DNA of 64,000 bases from Fomes fomentarius. Taxonomy: Eukaryota > Basidiomycota > Agaricomycetes > Polyporales > Polyporaceae. The stretch spans positions 2,542,001 through 2,606,000 of the forward strand of contig JABYQN010000004.1 of the NCBI GenBank assembly GCA_022606135.1, given 5' to 3'. The notes beneath the pieces are model-generated. The model saw only the letters and a program-made list of their open reading frames with translations. It made no database searches and was not told where the DNA came from. Each line of letters begins with the position of its first letter. Position 1 is the first letter of the stretch. The position numbers and the translations under genes were made by a program. Of this stretch, positions 12,235 through 23,377 are shown in pieces.

Positions 12235-15200
12235 AGTGGGCACGCGCGAAAGCTGCCGCAGCGGTGCCCCCGGATACGTCCGCTACGCCAACCCCCAATG
12301 TCCCTCCTGCATGCATGTATGATAGTGTCAGTTCGTGTACAATTCCCGAATTGAATTCCTCCAGTTCACACTTTCATGTTAGCGTGCTTTTGAAAGGTTG
12401 TCAACGTAGTGTACGTACTGCAGCTATGATAGATTCTGGAGCAACGGCTCTTTTCATCAGTCGACGTTTTGTTACCAAGAACCAAGTCTTCCTTCATCCT
12501 TTGCACAGCAGCATTCCCCTTTTTAATATTGACGGTACCCACAACGCTGCAGGAAGTATTACCCACAACGCTAGGTTACAACTTTCCATGGGCGATTACA
12601 TAACATGGCTCGAGTTCTTGGTTACGGACTTGGGTCCCGAGGACGTATTGTTAGGTCTTCCATGGTTACGCAAGGTCAATCCGGACATTGACTGGGAGAA
12701 GGGTACCATGGAGCTAGGAGAGGAAGAACGGGAGACGACTGACATTGAATGGACCCCAAGGATTGAGCGGATTGCCGCCAACCGGGTGCAGCGTTGGAAG
12801 TGGTGGAAGGACAAGGTGTTGGAGGACACCACAGAGGAGCTGTGGTGCGCAGCTGGATACACCTACTTGACAGAGTTGGCACAGAAGGCAAACCAAGACA
12901 AGCCCAAGCGGACGTTTGAGGAGATTGTGCTGGAGGAGTACCACCAGTATTCCAAGGTCTTCTCTGAAACAGAGTTGGAACGTCTCCCTGAGCACAAGCC
13001 CTACGACCATGCCATCGATCTCAAACCAGATGCTCCGGAAACTCTTCGGTCCAAGGTGTACCCCATGCCTCCGAATGAGCAGGAGGAGCTAGATTGATTC
13101 TTGGAGGAGAACCTTCATAAGGGGTACGCCGTTCCGTCCAAGTCGCCAATGGCATCTCCTGTGTTCTTTGTCAAGAAGAAGGATGGCAAGCTTCGCCTCG
13201 TCCAGGACTACCGCAAGCTCAACGACCTCACGGTAAAGAATCGTTACCCCCTCCCCCTCGCTTCAGACATCATCAGCCGGCTTCATCAAGCCAAGTACTT
13301 TACCAAGTTTGATGTGCGCTGGGGTTACCACAATGTCCAGATCAAGGAAGGCGACAAATGGAAGGCTGCATTTGTCACCAACCAGGGGTTGTTCGAACCA
13401 TGGGTCATGCTCTTTGGGCTCACCAACTCGCCAGCTATGTTCCAAGCCCTCATGAACTCCATTTTCGCCGACCTCATTGCTGCCGGAAAGGTTGCCGTCT
13501 ATCTGAACGATATCCTTATCTTCAGCAGTACCCTCGAAGAGCACCGACAGGTCACTCACGAGGTGTTACGACGACTTCAGGAGCACGACCTCTATCTGCG
13601 CCCAGAGAAATGCGAGTTTGAGCAGACAGAAGTGGAGTATCTGGGTCTCATCATCCGCAAGGGAGAGGTTGCAATGGACCCGGTCAAAGTGCGGGCTGTC
13701 ACCACCTGGCCAGCCCCCAGGAACCTGCACGAGCTGCGGGGATTCTTAGGATTTGCCAACTTCTACTGCCGGTTCATACGTGACTTCTCTCGCCATGCCC
13801 GCCCCCTTAATGACCTGACCAAGAAGGATGTACCATGGACATGGGGACCTGCTCAGCAGCGCGCGTTTCAGGCACTGAAGGACACTTTCACGAGTGAACC
13901 AGTGCTGATCTCCTGGGATCCTACCCGGCCAACACGAGTTGAGGTGGATGCCTCTGGATTCGCAACCGGAGGAGTACTGCTTCAGAAACTGGATGACGAA
14001 CTCTGGCACCCCGTAGCTTTCCGATCCGAATCCATGTCAGATGCGGAGCGAAATTACGAGATCTACGACCGCAAAATGCTGGGTATCATACGGGCCCTAG
14101 AGGACTGGCGACACTATCTGGAGGGCCTGCCAAGTCCCTTTGAGATCATCACGGATCACCGCAACCTTGAGTACTGGCGCACTGCTCAGAATCTCAGCCG
14201 TCGTCAGGCTCGATGGTCCCTGTACCTTAGTCGCTTCAATTTTCATCTCACCCACAAACCTGGCAAGTCCAATATGCAGGCAGATCCACTTTCTCGCCTT
14301 CCCATCCACCAGGTGTTAGATGCCGATGACAACCAGGAGCAGATCATTCTCGGGCCAGAGCGGTTTGCCACACTCTCGGCCACGCTCACCGACACTAGTT
14401 CGCTAGAGCAGGAAATCCGAGATGTGCAGGTTCAGGACCCTGAAGCCGTAGACGCGCTCCGGGTGCTTAAGGAGAAAGGACCTCGTAAGCTGACGAACGG
14501 TCTTCTAGAATGGGAAGTGGAGAACGGTCTTATCTACCGGCATGGAAAGCTCTACATTCCCTCGGGAGGGGACCTGCGCAAGTGCATCACCTTCCTCTGC
14601 CACGACACTCTAGCCTCAGGACACCCGGGAAGGAATGGAACACTAGAGCTGGTCAGCCGTCTTTACTGGTGGCCTCAACAAGCTGCGTTCGTGCGGAAAT
14701 ATGTGGAAGGGTGCGAGACTTGTCAGCGCCGGAAGGCACCCCAGCACCCACGAGGCACTCTACATCCCCATGATGTCCCCGAGGGGCTCTGGCAGACGAT
14801 GGGTGTCGACCTCATCACCGGACTCCCACTCGTTAATGGGTATGACGCCATCATCGTGTACTGCGACCACTACAGCAAGCAAGTTCACGTACTACCCACC
14901 ACATCAAACGTCATGGCAGAAGGAGTTGCTGATATCCACTACCGTGAAATCTTCCGTCTTCATGGGATCCCCAGCAAGATCGTCTCCGATCGTGGACCTC
15001 AGTTTGCAGCCCGATTCATGAAGGCGTTATACGAGAAGTTGGGTATTCAGCATGCACTCACTACGGCATATCACCCCCAGTCCAATGGTCAGACGGAACG
15101 TGCTAACCAGGAGGTAGAGAAGCACCTTCGTCTTTTCACCAACGCGCGTCAGGACAATTGGGTCGACCATCTTCCCACTGCCGAGTTTGTGCTCAATAGC

Positions 15201-16001
15201 CACCTACACTCTGCACTCGACATGTTGCCCTTTGAGGTCATATACAGATATCGCCCAGACTTCACGGTGCCCATTGGCAGTCCCTCTAAATTCCCAGTCC
15301 TGGAGCAACGACTCGAGACACTACGGGAGGTTCGACGAGAGGCAGAAGCTGCACTGCGGATGGAGAAAGAGACCATGAAGGACCAGTTCGAACAGGGGAA
15401 GCCGAAGCCTCATGAGTTCAAAGTGGGCAACCGAGTCTGGATGGACTCCAAGGACGTAACGATTCACCAAGCGAGCCGTAAGCTGGGTCCTCGACGACTT
15501 GGTCCCTATGTGGTGGTAGAACGAGTGGGCGACCTTGCTTACCGACTCCAACTCCCCCACTCGATGCTCCCCAGACGCGATGTCATTCACGTCGACCGTC
15601 TAACTCCATGGACAGGTAACAACGAAGTCAATGGCGACCTACCCCCTGAGCCCGACCCGGTCGAGGTTGAGGGCGAACTGGAATACGAAGTCGAGGAGAT
15701 CTTGGACAGTCGCAAGTATCGGAACCAATTCCAGTATCTGGTGCATTGGAAGGGTTACAGCGAAGGCGACAACAGCTGGGAGCCCGCAAAGAACCTCACC
15801 CACTGCCAGGAACTCATTGACGCATTCCACAAATGCAACCCCAACGCCCCCCGTCACATTTCGGTGGCAATCCTCCAATCCCTGCCGTGGCAACCTCTAA
15901 CCAACTTCACGGAGACTACCCCCACACTATATGAATGGGAGTCTGGACGCCTACCCGGACGTGGATCCGTCGGGGACCGACGGACGATAGGAGGGGGGTA
16001 A
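12231..16001 (+). pseudogene. Gypsy pol with chromodomain; TGA stop and YLND active site
   Basis: Read in the -1 frame from gag: protease (MIDSGATALFIS, about 12427), RT (LRLVQDYRKLND, FDVRWGYHNVQIKEGD, catalytic YLND at 13500-13511), RNase H (VDASGFATGG, about 13940), HHCC zinc finger (HDTLASGHPGR to CETCQRR, about 14600-14735), integrase core (GVDLITGLP, SDRGPQFAARF, HPQSNGQTERANQEVE) and a chromodomain (VEEILDSRKYRNQFQYLVHW to SWEPAKNL, about 15690-15800). The final codon is at 15999-16001, next to the 3' LTR. A TGA at 13095-13097 separates protease from RT. The catalytic pair normally YxDD reads N-D, so this copy could not make cDNA even without the stop. The chromodomain would steer integration to modified chromatin. 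Confidence 0.92.
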
Positions 16002-16597
16002 TGTCACGGACGCAGTACCAGCGCCTCCTTCAGCGCCTCTTTTTCGTCACTTCATCACCATTCTGTCACACTTTGTCACCCTTTGTTACCCCAGTCACTC
16101 TGGTAGCTACCCACTTCCCCTTTTATCCTTACCCTTTTCTCGGTTTTGATCCTTCTCCTCGGTTTCCCGCATGACTCATTCTCGTTCATTCTGACTCCCG
16201 CACCCTTGTGACTCCCCATGACTCACTCCCCATCATTGTTTGGCATTGTTTGATTCCCCAGTAGTATATAAGACCAGTTAGCACCCTCCCTAGTCCCCAT
16301 CTCGACCTCTTGGTCACTGGGACTAGGTGAGTAGAATCCCCACCTGTATGTGTACTCTCTGTACTAATAGATTACTTGGTCACTAGGACTAGTCTGTCGC
16401 ATCGTGCTTGAAGACTAGCTGTCAACGATCTTGTGCCTTGGAGCTGGTCGTTGCTTTGTCCTTGTTGAGTTCGTCCCTCTCTCTCTCTTCCTCTTCCCCT
16501 CTACCATCCCCCTTCCGCCTTCCGGCTCCTCGCCGCTTCGTCCTATCGATCGCTGCCGATCAGCGTCTAGGGGGCTCTGCGTCAAGTCACCGCGGCA
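16002..16597 (+). repeat. Gypsy 3' LTR (596 bp)
   Basis: Same length as the 5' copy, beginning TGTCACGGACGC and ending GCGGCA, then the target copy gcttc. It is preceded by the polypurine tract AGGAGGGGGG (about 15990-15998). Confidence 0.95.
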
Positions 16598-18317
16598 GCT
16601 TCGTCTCTGGCTGATTTCGCTGCAAGTTCTTCGAGTACCCTTCCAAGTCAACTCCTTGAAGGCTTTGACGTCTTTAGCATGCCTGAGTCGACATCACAAT
16701 CCCAGTCTCTCTTCCCTACTGCGCCACCTTCTCTGTCTGTCCACTCAGTCACTGATGACTCAATGTATGTACGCCCACAACCATGACACACTGCCTTGTA
16801 CTCATATTGACTCCTTTGTTACAGCTTCCGGGAAGAACCTGACAACAACGCATCTTCAGCTTCTCCGGATCTTCCCAGCATCTTATGCCATTCCGAGTCA
16901 GCCAAGCTACCCAGTCACGCTGACACCCAGCACCCTCAGACGCCCCTTGCCTCATCATCTCAATCCTGCCAACATGAGAGCGAAAGCATGTCTGATGGAG
17001 TACAGGATGTGACCACTGGTCAGCCTCACCAGTCCCCAGTAACACAAGGCACCAAGCGCGCTCGCGCTGCAAGCTCCGACACTCCAATCCAAGAGGACAG
17101 TATATGACATCTACCCATCGAGAAGGTCGCTCGTGTGTCCAAGTCCCATTCCTTGCCAACCAGTGTGCTTGCAACATCGCTGCCACCACCGTTGGTCTCA
17201 GATTCCGTGGCAAACTCACATGTCAACTCTCTATCAGCACTACAAGTAATTCCTTTGCCAAAACCTTTGTCAGTGCCATCTGTGTATTCTCATTTGTCAT
17301 CGTTGTCACTCACTACGCTGATATGCTCTACACTAGTACTGTCACTCGCCGCCGCTCCCTTCGGAGTACAGATGTCACCACCAGTGAATCCATCGACCCC
17401 GCTCTGCTCCGACCAGACTCAGTGGCAGCGCATTCTATATCGACTACTCTTCAAGTTCCCGCTTCTTCGTCATCACTGCCGCCCATCAGCTCAACGTTAT
17501 TGTCGTCTAACAGCAAGACTCGAAAGACAGCAGCTCCCGTCAAAGCCTCGGCCAAATACAAGCCAGATACAATCAGCCCGCAGTCAGTTCACTCACTTCT
17601 TTGCATGTATGTCTCCGATACTGAACACAACTATCTTAGGAACTTGTACTTGGGGAAGCAAATCGAGGCCAACCCAGATGTGCTTTATGACGATTGCCTA
17701 GCAGGTTTCAAGGCACTGAATGCAGACGCACGTGAGGTATGCTGATCATTTTCAATCATTTCCATGTTCCGAGATGTGACATGTATGCTCACATTCTGCG
17801 ACTCTCTGCTACTACACAGGCCCTTAATGCGGAATGCCGTGTTGCAAGACAACAGGTAGGTCACGATACTGCCATCGCTTCGCATCAAGGCTGACTGACC
17901 ATTTTCGGCCACAGAAGAAGGCACAGAAGGCGTAGTACTATACTAATCTGTGGAGCTGTAGCATATGTACGACATACCATCTGTAGCTCAGGTACATACG
18001 GCACACGGCTGGTATACATTCACGTCGAAGCTTCCTGCTCCCTATACAAGCCTAGTATCATTCGATGGCGATACCAGCCAGCAAGCTTACTCTCGACATT
18101 GTATTTTGAGGTTCTCGGACAGACTCGAAATGGGGCTAAGTCAGGATCATTGATGATTCGAGGGCCTCCAAGTCTCCTCGCAGACACCCTAGCCGACTTA
18201 CATCATTGCGAAACAATCGCAACAGTTCCAATTTTTGTCTCAATTTTGCGAGACATAGCGAGACCACTTGGAAATGCGGTGCGCTTAGCGAGCATCTGAC
18301 ATTTCTCAGAGGGTCTT

Positions 18318-18335
18318 GAGCGCGTTCTCACTGGG
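18318..18335 (-). repeat. Right terminal inverted repeat of the Tnp2 transposon
   Basis: Reads GAGCGCGTTCTCACTGGG on the plus strand, the exact reverse complement of the left end. Just inside it, GCGAGA-like motifs recur (around 18248-18300) and also appear near the left end (about 4598), as expected of subterminal transposase sites; that last reading is inference. Confidence 0.92.
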
Positions 18336-18406
18336 CTTCAGTCTTTTCCCCCAACTGAAGTACTGTTCGTGTCTAGGTCTTGCATGTCATTGGCTCTACC
18401 TCAATA
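18336..18406 (+). repeat. Copia 5' LTR, right fragment
   Basis: It starts with the second copy of the target cttcagt (18336-18342) and continues through the LTR end CCTCAATA at 18406. It matches 23049-23119 of the 3' LTR. Confidence 0.93.
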
Positions 18407-18408
18407 GC

Positions 18409-18418
18409 TTATGAGCCC
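18409..18418 (+). promoter_or_regulatory. Copia primer binding site, half-tRNA-iMet type
   Basis: TTATGAGCCC lies two bases after the 5' LTR. It is complementary to the anticodon stem-loop side of initiator methionine tRNA (GGGCTCATAA), not to a tRNA 3' end. Priming from a cleaved half initiator tRNA is the mechanism known for Drosophila copia. The match supports both the LTR boundary and the family. Confidence 0.7.
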
Positions 18419-18435
18419 TGCTGCTTCAACCTCTC

Positions 18436-19278
18436 ATGGCTGACATCCATTGCATCGCACCTGATCCTTCCTCTCTCACGGACTCTTCGACGTCTACCAT
18501 GAAGATCCTGGTGCTCATTGAAGATGGATCCAATTGGATCCTGTACAAGACCCAGTTCCTGGCCGTCATACACGCTAAGGGGCTTCGCCGCTACCTCAAA
18601 GGCCGAGAGCAGAAGCCGGTGCCACCAACCGCTTACGGTGTCAATTCCGATGCCGACGAAAGGTACGAGACCACGTATGACAAGTGGGCAGCGAACCACG
18701 CCACCATCAAGTCACTTCTATTCCAGACCGCACCCGAGCCACTCAAACTCGAGATCATGACGCTGAGCGACACTTGCGCTATGTGGGCGATTGTCACATC
18801 ACGCTATGACAATCAAGGTGACTTCGTACAAGTCAACCTTGCGGCACAGATGCAACAGCTTCGCTGCGGTGAAGGCAAAGACCCGCATCCCATCCTTGCG
18901 TGCCTTCGCGCTGAGTACGCTGCCACCAGAGGAATCCTCTCTGATGATCAATACAAGGTCCACGTCCTCGGCCTCCTCTCCCCATCCTATTGCAACTCCA
19001 TCCATGGCACGCTCCTTTCCCCACAAGCCACCAGTGTTCCCCTTTCCGCAACCGCGCTCCTCACTACTATCAATGTGATTGCACGCGACGAGTATGTGCA
19101 GAGTACGTCTGCGCTAGCCGCTCGCTCAGGCAAGTGCTCGAACTGTGGCAAGGAAGGCCACTGGTTCCGGGACTGTTGGAGCAAGGGGGAGGTGCAGAAG
19201 GGAAGGGACCTGGAAAGGGTAAGGGTCGTTGTCAGGCAAAGAAGAAGAAGGACGAGACTGGTGCGTCTGCCACCATGA
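18436..19278 (+). pseudogene. Copia gag (frame broken before pol)
   Basis: Gag-like structural protein from ATG 18436. It has the usual UBN2-type gag core (conserved W, Y and hydrophobic pattern around 18520-19120) followed by one CCHC zinc knuckle, CSNCGKEGHWFRDC, at about 19136-19177. In an intact Copia element this frame runs on into protease. Here one base appears to be missing from the G-run at about 19185-19190, so the frame passes into an out-of-frame tail ending at 19278. The basic KGKGRCQAKKKK segment that should follow the knuckle continues in another frame. It would bind the element RNA and form the particle in the cytoplasm. Confidence 0.82.
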
Positions 19279-22200
19279 CCGTTGCTGTCACACCTGCTCC
19301 CGCTGCCCCCGCTGCTGCTGTCGCTTCCATCACTGCCACTGTCACTCCCCATATCAAAGATTACACGTTCTGGGATGAGTCCGCGTATTTTGTATCTACA
19401 GATTTCACAAAGGTTTCATCAAATGGAATGCCTGTTTCTCAGTATACTCGCCTGATTGATTCGGGGGTGTCGCATCATTTTGAGCCGCACCACAACAACT
19501 TTGTGACGTTTAACGGAATCACACCTGTACCCATCGACTCTGCAGACGGTCACAAGTTTTATGCTACAGGAATGGGAAGCATTTGCATTGCAATACCGTG
19601 TGGCAACGGTGTACAAAACGAGTTCATTCTACATGACGTACTCTACGCTCCATCCATGCCCATATCCCTCATCTCCGTCACCCGCCTCACGCACGTCAGA
19701 TTTTGCATCCATTCCGAAGGCAATGCCTGCAAGATCACAACTCCTATTGGCAACACCCTCGTCCCAAATCCTGAACGGCACGGTGTCTTCCCTCTCTTTG
19801 ATGTAGAACTGCACGGAACATTGTGCGCAAGCAAAACCACTGCGACGACGATGTCTGTGCTCGAGTTCCACCATCGTATGGGACACGCCTATCCACCGAC
19901 TCTTCAGAGGATGGTTGCGCAAGGAACTGTCATGGGTATTGACCTCAATATGGTCAAAGTGGAGTTTTGTGAAGTCTGCCAACAAGCGAAGCAGATGCAC
20001 ACATCCTTTCCAAAGACGCGTCAACATCCACGAGCGATGCAGTATGGCGAACTCGTCCATCCGGACGTGTGGGGCAAGGCACAAGTACGGTTGTGGGATG
20101 GAAAAGAATATTTTATTACTTTTCTAGATGACTACAGCGACAAGGCAATCGTCACGCTCATGCAGAGAAAAGGGGAAGCCTCTGTATGCTACAAGGTGTA
20201 CGAGGTGTGGACGAAGGTCCACCATAACACGCCGTACATCAAAACCCTGCAAAGCGACCGAGGTGGTGAGTACACCAGTAACAAGCTGAACACTCACCTC
20301 GAGTCCCAGGGTATGTCGCGACGGCTCACCATCCACGACTCACCAGCGCAGAACGGCAAAGCAGAGTGGCTGAACTGCATGCTTGCACCCTCCTGTTCGA
20401 CGCTCACCTCCCAAAGTTCTTGTGGGGGGAGGCGATCTTGCACGCTGCCTGGCTTCACAATCGTACGTCGACCAAGAATACACCTGGTGCGACACCATAC
20501 GAGTTAGCGACAGGCGAGAAGCCTAATCTGTCAGACTTACCGCATTTTGGCGCAAAGTGCTGGGTCTTACAGGAGAAATCGGGGAAGCTCGACCCAAAGT
20601 CGAAATTGGGTCGATGGGTCGGCTACAGTCTGGTCAGCAAGGGACACAAAGTATATTGGGCTGAGCAACTTACCATCTCCATTGAACGGAACGTGCACAT
20701 CGAGCCCGACCCTCCTGGCATGACTGTGACTGTACACGCCCAGTCCGAGGGGGAGAGCTTACCTGGTGACATCCTGAACGTGCCCAATAATCCCCCAGGA
20801 CCCCCTCCACCTCCTCCCGCACCTGTTCTCCAACCCACACTGCAACAAAACATACCTGAACAACCAGCACCACCTCCTAATCCACCTGAACCACCTGAGC
20901 CCATCCCTCCTCCATTGGTTCAACCTCCTGCCCCACCCAAACCTGAACCCAACATTGCACCTCCACAGCCTCCTGAGCTTGCCGTGCTGCAGACGGTCGA
21001 GTGAGATGTCGCCAAACCAGTCGCGCCTGCATCAGTAGAGCTGGAGGGTCATCTGAGATGTTTGTGTGTGCCATCTAGGCATATTCGCAACATCCAGTCA
21101 GGTGAGGGGTCGATGGGTGGTAGAGGCACCCAGAAGTTGCCTAGATATCAGTTCTCCAAGGCAGCACAGGTCACAAGCGAGATTTGGGGAGAGGGGGAGT
21201 TCGAGGGGGAGTACAAGGAAGAGTGCAACTGCGGCTGCGAAAGCAATGTTGGCTGCGCTGCGGAGCCAGATATAGACACCGGACTCTATGCAGGCACACC
21301 ATTGTACGCATTCGCAGCCATGGGCTCTTCAGACGAGCCCACCTACTGCGACGCCATGGCTGGACCTGAACGCGAGGAGTGGCTTGTGTTGATGCAAGAC
21401 AAATTGAATTGAATCAAACAAATGGGGACGTGTGAGTTAGTTGAGCATCCTCTGAACGTGAACATCATCGGAGCTGTGTGGGCGCTTCACAAGAAGCGCG
21501 ACAAGAATAACAAAAATCGTCAAATTCAAGGTGCGACTCTGCACACAAGGATTTTCACAAGTCTACAGTATTGACTACACACAGACCACCTCTCCAACTG
21601 CTTGCATGTCTTCCTTTCGACTCGTCCTCGCATTCGCGGCCGCCAACGACTACAAAATTCACCAGATCGACTTCAAGAATGCCTATCTAAATGGGCAATT
21701 AGACAAAACTATCTACATGCATCAACCGCCTGGGTTCGAAGTCCCTGGTCAGGAATGTCTTGTATGGCGCCTCATCAAGGCACTCTACGGCCTCAAACAA
21801 GCTGGTCTCATGTGGTATCGCGTTGTCTGCAAACTCATGGCTGAAATCGGCCTCAAGTGAAGTGATTACAACCCTGGCGTATTCCATCTTATAACAGCCG
21901 CCGTGCTCATAATCATCATCATGCACGTTGATGACTGCACACCCATCACTAAAGGGAAGATGCAGATGCGTGAACTTAAAGACCAGTTGCAGCAGCATTT
22001 TGAGATCATCAACTTAGGCAAAATCCGCTGGCTCCTGGGTTTCAAGATTCGACGTGACCACAATGCGCGCACGATCTCTCTCTCCCAACGTGCCTACATT
22101 GACACTATGCTCACGCATTTCCATTTGACGGATTCACACCCATTCACCATCCCCGCCGACCCGCACGCAAATCTCTTTGCATACAAACACAATGAGGACG

Positions 22201-22886
22201 AACGCAGCATCATGCACAGCAAACCGTATGCACAGCTTGTTGGTTCACTCATGTATGCAGCTGTCAGTATGCAGCCGGACATCATGTATGCCGTCTCCAC
22301 ACTCGCTCATTTCATGTCTGATCCTGCGACTCTCCATTGGGAGGTGGCGAAACATACGCTGCAATACCTCAAAGGTACTCGCGACCTCATTCTTATCTTT
22401 GGCAATTCCACCAAAGGTCTATTTGGATACATGGATGCCGATTGGGCCTCTCAGGCGCATCGTCACTCGATATCCGGTTACACCTTCCTTTACAATGGTG
22501 GTGCAATCAGTTGGCACTCGAACAAGCAGCCCATTATTGTGCTGTTGTCCACCGAGGCTGGATACATCGCCGCCTCGGATTCCTCCCGGGAGCTCATCTG
22601 GTTATGGTCTCTTCTATCCAAACTCTCCTCTCCCATCACTCGACCGACACTTCTTCGCTGTGACAACAAAAGTGCGCTCAATCTCACTGCTAATCCTGAC
22701 ATGTTTCACACACGCACAAAACATATCGACATTCAATATCATTTCATTCACGAGCTTGTGTCAAATAGGACTGTTGTCCTTGAGTACTGCCCGACTAACG
22801 AGATGGCCGCTGACCTCTTGACAAAGGCCCTACCACATCCGCGATCGAATGCACACGTGTTCATGCTCAGTCTTCGTCAGGCTTGA
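19190..22886 (+). pseudogene. Copia pol (protease, integrase, RT, RNase H), multiply broken
   Basis: Domains in order: protease LIDSGVSHHF (about 19455), integrase zinc-binding HRMGH..CEVC (about 19870-19985), integrase core residues in HPDVWG, SDRGGEY and NGKAEW (about 20060-20370), a proline-rich linker (20790-20990), reverse transcriptase with QIDFKNAYLNG and the catalytic HVDD (21924-21935), and RNase H (about 22420-22830) ending LLTKALPHPR. Lesions seen: frameshift near 20385, TGA at 21002-21004, TGA at 21410-21412, frameshift near 21515 in an A-rich run, and TGA at 21858-21860. The RNase H motif usually written STTEAEY reads STEAGY. The order IN before RT is diagnostic for Copia. No functional product is possible. 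Confidence 0.88.
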
Positions 22887-22893
22887 GGGGGAG

Positions 22894-23119
22894 TGTTGGA
22901 GTTCAAGCACTGACTTCAGTCCGCCTTAACTTCCATTCCATTCTGGATCAGTGTACGCCCATAATGCGAGCTTATCTCACTTCTGCTGATCTGCCTCATG
23001 TTTCCGTTGTGCATTCTCATACTTATACTGTAGATCTCCCATCCGGTACTTCAGTCTTTTCCCCCAACTGAAGTACCATTCTTGTCTAGGTCTCGCACGT
23101 CATCGGCTCCACCTCAATA
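22894..23119 (+). repeat. Copia 3' LTR (226 bp)
   Basis: This is the uninterrupted LTR copy and serves as the empty-site reference for the DNA transposon insertion. It is preceded by a purine-rich polypurine tract (TTGAGGGGGAG, 22883-22893) and followed by acaat, the right target copy of the retrotransposon. Confidence 0.93.
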
Positions 23120-23377
23120 ACAATAACTTCGGAGTACTATGTAGTACTAATAGTCGAGCAAGTGCTCTCAGGTGTGTGACATCACACCCAATTTTTTCGA
23201 TAAGTGCTCCATTTGGTCTCTGCCATATGCCATTTGGCATTGGTCCTCTCTGACCCCTCGGACCCTGGACATTGTTTGTACTCGATCCTTTGTGTGCATC
23301 TGACACCTCTCATATATTGACATGGTTCAAGCCGATGACTGGCTGATGAACTCTGAACCTGTAAGGCGAGGAGCGGC

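Larger units (their letters stand above)
10036..16597 (+). mobile_element. Ty3/Gypsy chromovirus (Tf1/sushi-like), full-length, inactive
   Basis: A complete 6562-bp element: two 596-bp LTRs beginning TGTCACGGA, flanked by an exact 5-bp target duplication gcttc (10031-10035 and 16598-16602), gag in one frame, pol in the -1 frame, and a C-terminal chromodomain. The LTRs differ at only six positions, all transitions and at least four at CpG, so the insertion is recent. Even so, gag has two TGA stops, pol has one, and the RT catalytic motif reads YLND. It sits inside the second gene of the Tnp2 transposon in the same orientation. Confidence 0.95.
8843..17935 (+). pseudogene. Second gene of the Tnp2 transposon, split by the Gypsy element
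   Basis: I do not recognise the product. Exons can be chained: 8843-8884, then 8993-9156, which encodes a coiled-coil-like stretch (LRQHVDKLAQEVQRLEVEA), then 9225 onward with GYVAKEIRDMLGSLFQSLVWSG and RWKINELIMQAYSSF, an intron 9935-9995, and MSQCPTSTMINAS up to the Gypsy target gcttc. After the Gypsy the frame resumes at 16603 in the correct phase (SSLADFAAS), runs through a Ser/Pro-rich region, and ends with small exons encoding NLYLGKQIEANPDVLYDDCL and ALNAECRVARQQ KKAQKA, stop 17933-17935. A TGA at 17105-17107 and a later frame change show it was also decaying. By position it could be the partner of the transposase, like the second protein of plant CACTA elements; that is inference only. 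Confidence 0.6.
4524..18335 (+). mobile_element. Tnp2-class (CACTA/EnSpm-related) DNA transposon carrying a nested Gypsy
   Basis: The ends are perfect 18-bp terminal inverted repeats: CCCAGTGAGAACGCGCTC at 4524-4541 and its reverse complement at 18318-18335. They are flanked by a 7-bp target duplication, cttcagt (4517-4523 and 18336-18342). The intact Copia 3' LTR shows the empty site with a single cttcagt, so the borders are proven internally. Total length is 13,812 bp; without the Gypsy and its duplicated target it is about 7.2 kb. It carries two rightward genes: a Tnp2-like transposase (4933-8361) and a second protein (8843-17935). Both have in-frame TGA stops. Canonical CACTA elements start CACTA and make 2-3 bp duplications, so this lineage differs at both termini. 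Confidence 0.9.
4362..23119 (+). mobile_element. Ty1/Copia LTR retrotransposon, host of the nested insertions
   Basis: The element begins TGTTGGAG at 4362 and ends at 23119. Its 5' LTR is split: 162 bp at 4362-4523 and 71 bp at 18336-18406. Subtracting the 7-bp duplicated target gives 226 bp, exactly the length of the 3' LTR (22894-23119). The flanks are acgat on the left and acaat on the right, a 5-bp target duplication with one mismatch. The internal part (18407-22893) encodes gag, protease, integrase, reverse transcriptase and RNase H in Copia order. Without the insertions the element is about 4.94 kb. The LTR copies differ at about 17 of 226 sites, mostly transitions, and the coding part has several stops and frameshifts, so it is an old, dead copy. 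Confidence 0.93.

Noticed and set aside
4669..17343. 13-bp direct repeat CACTAGTACTGTC at 4669-4681 and 17331-17343, containing CACTA
   Set aside because: Tempting as classical CACTA ends, but both copies are in the same orientation and lie well inside the proven 18-bp inverted repeats. A chance 13-mer match over this length is plausible.
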